From Tubulanus polymorphus (taxonomy: Eukaryota > Nemertea > Palaeonemertea > Tubulaniformes > Tubulanidae): a stretch of 64,000 nucleotides of DNA. Made by a program: the position numbers and the translations under genes. Position 1 is the stretch's first letter, and each line of letters starts with the position of its first letter. This document shows, piece after piece, positions 34,401-46,400 of the stretch. The stretch covers positions 10,528,850 through 10,592,849 of the forward strand of contig NC_134029.1 of NCBI RefSeq assembly GCF_964204645.1, read 5' to 3'. The notes beneath the pieces were generated by a model. The model searched no databases. It worked only from the letters and a program-made list of their open reading frames with translations, and had not been told where the DNA came from.

Positions 34401-37400
34401 GATAAAACATAATAATCATTTTTTATAGAATGAGAGGCATCTATAAACAACTTGGTTTGAAAGATTTTCAAAGGGTGAATATTCAAATTCTTGGAACAAC
34501 AGATAGTTATTTTCAGGAAAACAAATCATCACATTCCAAAGTAAGTTCAGTATACCATCTATGGTATAGATTTTTATTGCTATATGGAGCGAATTTAAAG
34601 GACATGGTTTCCCGATGAAAGGTATTTTCAATGTGCAACTAAGCATATATTCATACAGACTGTTCACTAATGCATAATCCATTCTCCATTTGCTAGGAGG
34701 CTGAATTTTGAAAAAAAGGGCTTTATTTTGATTTACAGGGGGTTTTCCCAAAAATCTGAATGCAAAAATATCAGTTTTAAGGGCCTTAAAAATTTTTTCT
34801 AATTGTATACCCATATGGTATCATCTACTGTTTTTATTTCTAGGTTTCATTTTAAGATTAAAAAAATGTATTTCAAATTTAATTTCTGTGAACTCATTAG
34901 TTGATTTGTTTTTCAGAGGACTTTTAATTTGCTCTACTGAAAATTTATCCATTATGATTGAGCAAGAGGTCAGGGGAAAAATAGCTTTTTCTCAAATCAA
35001 CATTCAGAATTAAACAACAACTTTTACTAAAGTTGTTTTTGTTTTCATTCATGAGCGATAGTTTACTCAGCATACGCTCGCGTAATGCTGAAAAGTCCGC
35101 TGTGCGGACGCTCGGATACGTTATAGTGACGTCATCGCTGCTCATTAGCATATCAAAATACAGTAGGTGGCGCCACGTGATGGGCCATAAAAGCCGTTTT
35201 TCAGCATTACGCGAGCATATGCTAGGTTAACTATCGCTGATAGATGAAAATACAAACAAATCTATGCCACTTCATGATTTATTTCTGAATGCAAATTCCT
35301 TACTGAACAAATTGATGCTTAATATTTAGAGATAAACTGACTATTAACGAAATTACGGACCAAAACGTCGCACGGAGAGCAGGTGTGACAGACAGTAGGC
35401 ATGTATTACCTTGATGTGCTTATTTAGGATCCGCCAAAACCGTCCAAAATTAGTTCATTTTCGATGAGCTTTGGACTGGATTTTTAGATTCCAGAATCCA
35501 TACATTATCACAGGACCCACCAAATATACAATACTTTTATTATTCTACTCAAATAGAGTTTTCATGAATGATTGAATCATCTATGAGAAAAATTGCACAT
35601 GTTTGACCAACCTCTTCTAGCCAACCTGGTGGATCCTTGCCTTCGATTGCCGCAGTAGCTCTGCAGGTACCCCCTTAGCCATGTGATTTGAATTACACAT
35701 TCAATCAAGTTTTTAAATCAATGATACAAAACAGATAAACCAATGTTTTTGTTCCTGCCATCTCCCCCTCTGAGATACTTAAAACACATGATTGTACTGT
35801 GTAGATTATATTGAAGCAGAAAGTGTATTTAACCTTTTCATTACCACTTGTGACGTAAATTTACGTCGCAAATAATGACCTTCTCTCAGCATGCATGGCG
35901 TAGATTCAAGTCGCAGATGTATGCAGACCTGCCAACTGTTACGATTTTCCCGTAATCATTACGGATTGACGGCACAAATTACAGTGTTACGAGTGGGTGT
36001 TCTAAAATACGATTTTAGTCTGTTTTCATAACGTTTTACGACAAACTCAAGCGTTGTTTCTTTTAAAATGTGTCGCAAAAGAAGTTAAAACATAAAGATT
36101 TTATTATCGGAAACAAAAATAAGAGTCCTTTAGTGCGCATTCTGCTAGTTGATATACGCGCCAAGCATCCAATAAATGGCACTGTGTTGACACAAACTGC
36201 TGGAATACATGTGTCTTCCTGCATGCACTCAACACTGTAAATCTTTCAGCTGGCTGTCACCGGTGCAACCTACTACTATTGATCTATTGTATATACTCTC
36301 TTGCATGCCTTTTAAAAGATACAGCATATACTGCTGTAAAAATAACAGCGACGCTTGCAGGCGTTGAATCATTTCTTGGAAGTGACCCGAATTAAGTTAA
36401 TTTATTTGTATATCAATCCATGATTCTGCTTTATTTATTAGGTCAAAATGAAAAATAAATTAGAAAAAAAATTTGTTAACAACGACCTCTCACCGCCAAC
36501 CAGTGGCATCGGTTCTCTTGCTGTTATCAGTGTATCTGTTATAAGTAATGTTGGCTACTGCGATCCCAAAAACCGTAAAGTTTCCCAAGTCTCCGTTCTA
36601 GCTAACGCATGCGCATAAGTCAGTGCTGGGAATTGCTCTTAGTCGAGAAATCGGCACAATGCGCATGCGGCACTACATGTGAACTGCATGTGAACTTTAA
36701 TGACTACAAGTCGCTGTAATTTCCATTAGGTTCGAATCCCGTAAAAATATTGATCTTATTTACGCTGGTTCATCTTATAAGCGGGGCTATCAGGTTCAAA
36801 ACCCGAATATTACTGATCGTATTTCAAGCGTGTAACAGAAAAATACATTCATCCTTTTTAGCCCACTTGGGACTTTAGTCCAAGCGGGCTATTGCGTTCA
36901 CTTTTCGTCCGTGGTCCGTCCGTCCTTTCGTCCGTCCGTAGACGGAATCCAGTTATTTTGGGAAGATTTGAAGACGCTTCAAGGTAATGTCTTGATCTTT
37001 GGGTTACACATGTATCTACCCTAGACACATCTTCAGCCCAAAAACTGGCCCTGTCAGATTCAAGATGGCCGACTGGCAGCCATTGTTGTTCGCCTTTTTA
37101 CACATTTTTGAACTTTTTGAGGGAAATTTTGAAGACACTTTGATCGATTACCTTGATCTTTCGGATATATGTGAATTCCCCCAGGGCCCATCAGCAAAAC
37201 AAAAATTGGGTCGATCAGACTCAAGATGGCCATCCTATGACCTTTTTAGTGCCCAAAAATGTTAATTTTGGCCCAAATTCTGAGTCCTGTAGCTTCCTAC
37301 TGGTTTATCATTTCTCATTGCAATTTGTGATGGGTATTCTTTGGAAAGGGATGTTTTATACCTGAGACAGGTATTTTTCATCAGCCAATTATGACGCAAT

Positions 37401-40400
37401 TGGCGGCCACCTTGGTGTCGGCAGTACTCATTCGTAAGTTGGAAAAAGTTTTTCCACATTATATTGATACCTAAGCGTATTTTGTTACCACAATCGTTTA
37501 GAAAATTGTAGCTCATTACGTGTTCTATGATTGTGGTGAGTTTCAAGGTCATTGGTTTTTGTATATGGCCACCAGGGGGCGTTGAATAATGCAATATCTT
37601 AGTATTTCTATATTATATTCGTATCAATGCATATTTTGTAACCACAATCAATTGCAAAGTTGTAGCTCATGACATCATCTATGATTGTTGCAAGTTTTAA
37701 GGCCATTAGTTATTCTATATGGTCACCAGGGGGCGTTGAATAGTAGAATAACTTAGTATTTCCTTATTATATTGGTACCTAGGCACATTTTGTTACCATG
37801 ATCAATTACAAAGTTATAGTTCGTGACATGTTCTATGATTATGGTGAGTCTCAAGGTCATTGGGTTTTGAATATGGTCACCAGGGGGCGTTGAATAGTAG
37901 AATAACTTAGTATTTCCATATTTAAGTGGTAACGAGGCATATTTTGTTATCACAATCAATTACAAAATCGTAGCTGCTGACATGTTCTATGATTGTGGTG
38001 AGTTTCAAGGTCATTGGATTCTGTATATGGTCACCAGGGGGCCTTGAATATTGAAATTGTTAGATTGTTGAGCATTTGGAACCACTTCCCAAGTGGGCAT
38101 GGTGTCCCTGGACCCCTAGTTAATATACCGATATATATGTTATATTTTCAGCTTACGGCAAGACCACTTGAACACCTGTCATCCCCAAAAATAAAAATGA
38201 TCCTCTTAACCCTTTCAGTGCGTCTACAGCGCAATGCGATGTATAAATTGGTGATGGATTTTGCTAGTGTACTGCAGTGTATTGATGTAATTAGTATTTA
38301 GTTTAATATCTCTATTCAAAGATGGCAGCACCTGTCAAACATGAAATATAAGTAACTAACAACACACCGCACCGCGGTGTAGAAACACTTTTCCCGTTAT
38401 TCAACACACTAGGGTGGGATTTTTCAAAATTTTCAAATTTTCTCCAGCGTAATAGGGTAATAATAAGTCGGCACTGGAAGGGTTAAGTGACCAAACAAAC
38501 TGCACCTTCCCGCTGCGCAAAAGTTCTCGCAGGTTCATTCCGTTATACAAGTTCCATAGAAACAAAAACAGTACAAATCTCATTTTTCTAATGAGTAATA
38601 TATATTCATTAAGTGAACGTTTTCGGGAGTTACATTATCCGCTCTTCAGGCATAGCGCAAGTGATTAAATTTACATATCATACTGTATGGTATTTATATA
38701 GAATAAGACAAAGCTAATTACAAACGATTTCAAATTACTGAGTGATAATTACAATACAAAGATAATTAATTTTTGTCAATTTTTTCTAAATTTGGATTGA
38801 TCGCCAATGGTTTTTCTATATGACCTAGCCCTGCGGTATTGCATTTAGCCACCGGCGAAATCCGCCATCTTTTTTCTTGGTGTTCTTGTATATGAACGCG
38901 TCGGATTTTTTCGCCAAAAAATCAAAGGGATTAGGAAGTTGAGGGAGTAATCACTCTCGTAACGGTGAGTCTGTTCGGTTTGGGGGCTATCCCTTGTTTC
39001 TTTTTTCCCGAAATAATTAAACTAATTTAATTCAATTTAATTTAATTCATTTGACCGATTAATTGAATAATTATGCCGCCCCTCCTAAAGGTCGGCATCG
39101 TGGCGGTGAGGGATGTGGACAGTTATTCGGTGCCTGGGATGACCACGTTTCGTGTGCGTCGTGTAGGCATAAATCTGGGCAAATCTGTTCTAGGAGTAAT
39201 CCTTGCAAGACTTGCGAGGTTTGGTCCGTGGATCTTTGGATTCGGGCCAATAAGGCTCGGAAGCTGAAATATCGTCATCGAGTTAATAGTAGGGATTCGT
39301 CGGTTTCAGCCAACGTGCCAACCGATGTTTCTAATTCTATTTCAAATCGTATAGCGGAGCGGTTGCCGATCGTACTTGCACAGTCGGCTTCCCAACTCCG
39401 TTCACCGGGGAGGAACGTTAGTTCTCCGGCACCGGTCTCCGGTCAGTCGCTGGTCGATCACAAGTTCAGCCGGTTCGTCCAGTTCAGGGTATATGTTCTG
39501 AACCGAGCGCGCTCCGCGGTAGTCGAGATACCGGCACAAGCTGGCCAGCACCGGTCTGGTCGGTACCGGTCCAGGTACTGGTCCGGTCCAGACGTCACCC
39601 GGTTCTAAACCTCCGGTTCGTACATCGTCTGATTCTGACGTTTCTAATCATAGTCATCGTATATTTCAAATCGTATAGCGGAGCGGTTGCCGATCGTACT
39701 TGCACAGTCGGCTTCCCAACTCCGTTCACCGGGGAGGAACGTTAGTTCTCCGGCACCGGTCTCCGGTCAGTCGCTGGTCGATCACAAGTTCAGCCGGTTC
39801 GTCCAGTTCAGGGTATATGTTCTGAACCGAGCGCGCTCCGCGGTAGTCGAGATACCGGCACAAGCTGGCCAGCACCGGTCTGGTCGGTACCGGTCCAGGT
39901 ACTGGTCCGGTCCAGACGTCACCCGGTTCTAAACCTCCGGTTCGTACATCGTCTGATTCTGACGTTTCTAATCATAGTCATCGTCGCTCCGGGGATAGAG
40001 CTCGCTCTCCCACTAGGTGCAGACGCTGTGAGCATAATAAACGCGCAAGGTCTTCTTCTCGTAGATCAAGGATTGATCACAGCGATTGATCACGGCACCG
40101 GTCTCCGGTCAGTCGCTGGTCGATCACAAGTTCAGCCGGTTCGTCCAGTTCAGGGTATATGTTCTGAACCGAGCGCGCTCCGCGGTAGTCGAGATACCGG
40201 CACAAGCTGGCCAGCACCGGTCTGGTCGGTACCGGTCCAGGTACTGGTCCGGTCCAGACGTCACCCGGTTCTAAACCTCCGGTTCGTACATCGTCTGATT
40301 CTGACGTTTCTAATCATAGTCATCGTCGCTCCGGGGATAGAGCTCGCTCTCCCACTAGGTGCAGACGCTGTGAGCATAATAAACGCGCAAGGTCTTCTTC

Positions 40401-43400
40401 TCGTAGATCAAGGATTGATCACAAGAGGGATTACGATCGTTATTGTAGAAAGTTTCCCCGTCCGTCGCCTCATCGTTCGTCGACGTCATTTAGCAGAGGA
40501 GGCGATTCTTCTAGCAGGTCTCGATCCCGTTCGAGGGCGATCCCGTTCGAGGGACCGTCACCGAAGTCGTCATGATCATCGGGATACGGGAAAATTCCTG
40601 ACTCAAAAGGATTTCCATGTATTTAAAGAAAATATTTTAAACTTGTTATCGTCGTCGCAACAAGTCGCTACAACTTCTACAACAGGTAAGCCTATTCCTG
40701 ATTGTCTTGTTAGAAGTTTGCCAGCCGTCTCAGTTATTCGGAATTCTGAGTGAATTCCTGGATGCTGGGGTAGGGTCTGATTTCAATGAGGATCCGGTCC
40801 CAGAAGCGGCAATTCCTTCTGGGGTCGTTCCTGCCGCAAGCAATTTTGGGTTGCCCCATACAATGGGGACTTCCCTGGCTCGCAATGTATCTCCGTCCTG
40901 TTCAGTTTTATCCGAACCAGCGGGGGACATGCCATTTAGAGCATAGATTAGTGAGTTTTTCGTCAAACACGGGGCAACTCGCGCTAAGCCCACAGCAGCT
41001 CCTCTGGTCGGTGAGTCAATGGAAGCTTATCACCCTCTGGACTCTGATCTTAATGTTTTACGCGAATTGTCAGCATTTCAAGAGAATGGGCTCGATTAGA
41101 TACGCAATTATGGGGTGAATGTCGCCCTGGAACGTTTCCCCCTCCAGAACAGGGTATGAAATCTGGAAAATATTTTAGGTCAACCGATCCACCTATAGGC
41201 GCATTTCGCTCGGCGTATTATGCTGTGGATCATAGTCATAACTGCCTGGATGCTGATTACACTATGATCAGCCCGGATACTGTTTCAGTACAGTCGGGTA
41301 TTTGCTTGCCTAAGTCCGGTTTGGTGGCCATGACGTCAATCCTGGACAATGCAGGGTTGTTTCGTTTCAGGATATGACACTTAAGGTGTTGATGGGCGAG
41401 CTTCGCGAAAACTCTCGTCGCCGTCCATGGGGGCTCCGACCCAGTGTCAGTTGCCCTAAAACTAGAGGGAATGGACCAGATTTTCCAATCTTTGGCTCGG
41501 TCTGTTTCACATGTAATTCCATTGTCCGTTCAGGTCAGGCTAATCTTGCGTTAGCCTCCATTCAGTCAGTTATGGACTCTAGTTCCAAAGCTTGTCTACC
41601 AGATATGGTGTCCAATTCTTTGCTCTCCGACGCCGGCGGCGCAAGGTTCGGTAGTGACGCAAACAGGACCAACTCAAACTTCACCGCTTTCTCAGGTGGC
41701 TATGGATGCCAGTTGGAGAACTAGTGCGCAGCTTCAACAATCGCATCAAGCCTCGTCTGGTCATAACAGTTCGGGTTTGTATTGGGGCAAGGGGAAGGCT
41801 CCAAAAAGGAGCTCTTCCTTTCGGAAAAACTCGAAATATATTCTAGGGACCGGTGGGAGGTTGTCTGCAGCACTGGTCCAACCTTTTCGGAGACGGTTGG
41901 CCCTCCCGGATTGTCTCTCGCGGCTACCGTCTTCATTTCCTAAGGCGACCGCGCCTGACGAGGTCACCTCCCGACATGCAGCCAAAACCAGGTCAGGAGG
42001 CCTTAATCTCTCCGGCTCTCAAGGAATTGGCCGAGAAGGGAGCGATAGAACCAGTTTGCAACAAAACTTCTCCCGACTGGTTTACTCGATTATTCATGGT
42101 ACCAAAAGCCACAGGGGGTCAACGGACAGTGATAGATCCATCATCCCTCAATCGGCACCTAGACATTCCTAGGTTCCGGATGACCAAACCCAAGGACGTG
42201 ATTCATGGGCTCCGTCTGGGTCAATGGGCGGCTTCATTGGCCCTGAAAGATGCTTAAAATGCTGGCCGTGTGGAAGGCCCTGATGTTCTTTCACAGGAGA
42301 GTGGAGGGCCACCACGTTTGGTTAGCCATGGACAATTCAAAAGTGAGGGCTTACCTTCGGAATCAAGGGGGCACTCACTCAGAAATCCTCATGGATCTGT
42401 CAGCCAAAATTCTTCTTTGGTGCCAGACAAAGGGCATTTCCCTGACTGTGGCACATTTAGCAGGGGAAAAAGGAACGTGATGGCCGATGCTCTTTCTCGT
42501 TGAAGTCAGGCTATTGCAACAGAATGGGTTCTCCACCAAGAAGTAGCCAATTGGGTTCGAGACATGTTTGGCAATCCGCTGCTGGATCTGTTTGCCACCT
42601 GGTTCAATCGGAGGTGTCTTCTGTTTGTTTCCCTGTTTCCAGACGCGGAAGCGTGGGGGGTCGATGCCTTCTCTCTGGACTGGTCGGGGATGCACGCAAA
42701 TGCGGTCCCGCCCACAACAGTCCTCCCGCGCTTGCTGGATCAAATAGAGTGATCAGTCAATTGCAACATAGTTCTGGTAGCACCATGTTGGCCAGCTCAG
42801 AAATGGTTCCTTCCACTTCTCAACCTACTGTGCGACAACCCCAGGAATCTTCCGAATTTCCCATTGCTTCTGTCTCAGTGGAACTTTCGGCATCATCCAA
42901 ACAGCCAGTGGTTAAATCTGCTCACCTGGCCATTGTCCAGCGATCCTTGTCAGCTTCTGGCTTTTCGGAACAGGCTGCCTCTTTTATCGCAGGATCTAAG
43001 CGGCCATCAACAAGTACCATTTACGATGCCAAATGGGGTCATTTTGCGGATTGGTGTGCTGCAGGGAAATTGATCCATGCTCACCCGCTGTAGCTCAATT
43101 GGCAGATTTTTTTACTGCATCTATTTGTAGTAAAAGGTTTGCAGGATATAACTATTAACGGTTACCGCTCCGCGATTTCTCACACATAGCGTGCTTCTGG
43201 ACGGCCAAATGTAACAGGGGATCATCGGATATCCCAGCTTGTTGCAGGGTTTTCCGTTTCCTGGCCTCGAGTACCGAGGATAGTTCCACCATGGGATCTG
43301 TCAGTAAATTTGAAGAAGTTAATGGAGGCTCCATTTGAACTTCTTTCTGCAGCATCATTTGCGAATTTGTCAAAAAAGACTGTATTCTTGCTGCTCTTGG

Positions 43401-46400
43401 CTTGCTCGGCCCATCGTTCTGAGATTCATGCACTTTCAGTGCGACAAGGTCATATTGTCTTTGGGCCAGCGAAGGAATTTGTTTTGCTGTGGCCTGCTTT
43501 GGAGTTTTTGGCAAAGAACCAACGGCCAGGCTTGGTTGGTCGTCAATGGCGAATTGAAGCCCTAAAACGTCGAGTGGAACCGGGTCTTCTGGACAGGACG
43601 TTATGTCCTGTACAGGCGTTGTGTTTCTATTTAGATCGCTTTGCTCCACGCAGGGGTTCGCGGGAGCGGTTATTTATTCCCCTGCTGGATCGCCTGAAGG
43701 GTGATATTTCTCGGGACATTGTGGCCCGATGGGTCTCTTCACTGATCAAGGACATTTTATTGAAGGAGAATCTTTCCTTGGAGGGAGTTGTTTCTCATCA
43801 AGTGAGGTCTATGGCTACTTCCTGTGCAGCCTTTTCAGGTGCTCCGTTGGAAGAAGTCTTATCGGGCCGCCTTTTGGAATTCTCCATCGACATTCATGTC
43901 ATTTTATTTACGGGATGTTTCAGGCCAGTTAGGCTCATTAGCGTCACTAGGGTCCTGTTGTTATGGCTCAAGGTGTCCATTCTTTCGGATCGGACTCTTT
44001 AGCGTAGAATTTTTATGTTTGCATTATCAGGATCACAAGGGGTGTATCCATGTACATAGTTTGAGCTCATATTCGCAAGTATTAATTTTGCAAAATGCGG
44101 GGGGCCCCTGAGCTGGACAGACTCACTGTGGCCAACCGGTCTTCCCTGTGCTACAGTGCTCCATTCCGTGCTTGGGTAAGTGCTCTCTTTTTGCCCTCTT
44201 ACCTTGCGTTTGAGCGGTGGTTTTTCTATCTACCTTTCCCACCATCCTTGTGCTAGGCTAGTATAGCTAAAACCATAGGAAAGGGTACAGTACTCGATGG
44301 AAATATTACAATTTTTGGAACTAAAATTTGTATTTCCGAGTAGTACTTACCCTTTCCTATGGTGGGAATCCCACCCACCTGCCCCGCATAGATACATTTT
44401 TGGGTCTGCTATGACGTAAAAAGATGGGGGATTTCGCTGGTGGCTAAATGCAATACCGCAGGGCTGGGTCGTACAAAAACCATTGCAATCAATCCAAATT
44501 TAGAAAATATTGGCAAAAACCATAGGAAAGGGTAAGTACAAATTTTAGTTCCAAAAATTGTAATTTTCATAAGTAGCACAGACAGCGACTAGAGCTGGCA
44601 GGAACAAATACCTCAGATAAATCTTTTCCCTTGGTCTAATTGATTTGAATGCGGAATAGAATTGAATTTTCTGAAATTAGCTCGATTAAACAAAATTGAA
44701 TTGGATTTGCCGTTTTACCTTGTTCAATAAAGATAAATTGACTTGGATTTGATATTTTTTGGCAGAATATAATTTGATTGAATATGCAGTTTGAGCACAT
44801 CTAATTAGCATATCACGGTCATCCATCCGATTTGAGAAAAAGCTATTTTTCCTGGACTTGGCACAATCGTCAATGATATTTTCTGTAGTGCAAATAAAGA
44901 TATTCCTCCGAAAAGCCAAATCAACTAAAGATTTCACAGAAATCGATATTGAAATACAATTTTAGATCTTAAAATAAAATCTGGAAGTAAAACAGTAGAT
45001 GATACTGCGGTTCACGTGAACACCTGCTGATCTCTGCGGCTAAGCCAATCATAGAGGAGTCTTTGCTCTGATTGACTTTTTAAAACAGATATTTTTGCGA
45101 TCAGTATTTCGCAAAAAACCTCATTATATATTTTAACGAGGCCCTCTTTCAAAATTCAGCTCCATAGGGGTTGGAGAATGGATAATGCTCTAATGAATGA
45201 TTTGTATGAATATATGCTCAGTTGCACAGTCAATGGGCCTTAGCTCTGGAAACCATGTCATTTAAATTTGCTCCATTTGTATAGTAATTGGCTCAGCCTA
45301 CGGCTGGCCTAAAAATGTGCGATTTCTTTTAAGCTTGGTATAATGGGGTAACAAATAAGCTTTCTCATTCATTTATATATATGGCCACCATGACAGACAT
45401 CACAAATTTATTGTTAGCTAGCTCTCTGGTGACATCCATAGTGTTACACCACTTTCTAGTTTTCAATATAATGTATATTCAGGTCACCCTTTCACTTAAA
45501 ATACATTTTTGATGCAAATGATTTGGTGGTATGTTTTTCTTTTGGAAATAAAACTATTGGTTATCTCAACTAAACAAGTCAATCTATGTCTTCTACATCG
45601 GCACCAATTTATCTTAATTGATATTTGTCGACAAATAAAAGCCAGTGGTTCCTTAATTTATTAAAAATATATGACAAAGAATCTTAGATGTGTTCAACAT
45701 GATAAAACAGTATACCTGTGGTTTACTTAAGTAACTGTTATTTGGCTCTCCCAAGTCTTTATTTTTCCGCTTAATTTTTTTCACCCCAATGAATAAATTA
45801 CTTTTTTTAACAGGATCTGAAAGAAGCTGTTCTTTGGATTGCTGCTCATCATCATGAAAAACGGGCATTAGAGTTGTTTGCTCGCGAAATTGCGAGTGCT
45901 GGCACTGGGATGGGTGAGTTTCAGAGGCCAACATTGCTATACACATTTTCATGAATGATAAAGTATTGTTTGTTTGTAAGTACAATATTTTGTTACTAAA
46001 AATACCATCAAGGAGCGGTTACATTTTCGCGAGCTTTTTTGTTGATTCTGGTGAGGTGACAAGTCATATGACATAACAATATCAATAGTATTGAATATTA
46101 GCTATGACACAAATTATCCGACTCTGGAGTACAGAATATGTCCGTAAGCACACATGAGTGGAACAGCTGATATTTGAGCAATAAATCCGGAAATATTGCT
46201 GTGACACGTAGTATGTGAATAGACCGTACAATTTAAATTAACTTGAACGTAATTTCTCTTATCAATGACTCTTTCGAAATGCAATATTCTTTTCGATTTC
46301 TTAGATGCCCAGGCATGTGATAATGTTAAGTTTGCCACTAATTTTGGTTTCCTTGTCAAGGGCTTTCAAGGAAAATTAATTGATTACGCCTCTTGTATGG

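Larger units (their letters stand above)
38772..44520 (+). mobile_element. DIRS-type tyrosine-recombinase retrotransposon, decayed
   Basis: About 5.7 kb. Order on the + strand: left inverted terminal repeat, gag-like Ser/Arg-rich region (39063-40640), RT fragment, RNase H, tyrosine recombinase, then a right region with internal complementary repeats and a right inverted terminal repeat. The inverted termini, RT-RNase H-recombinase order and lack of integrase define DIRS-type elements. Frameshifts in gag and recombinase and a deleted RT core make it non-autonomous. It lies in the 11.3-kb intron between exons 4 and 5 of the AtuA-like gene. Confidence 0.88.

Noticed and set aside
36700-36760. 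Possible tRNA gene
   Set aside because: Only a B box is present; no A box, acceptor stem or anticodon arm could be drawn.
40028-40753. 241-codon frame in the DIRS gag region as an intact gag
   Set aside because: It begins inside the second copy of the triplicated segment and mixes frames; the Arg/Ser-rich gag part is in it only partly.
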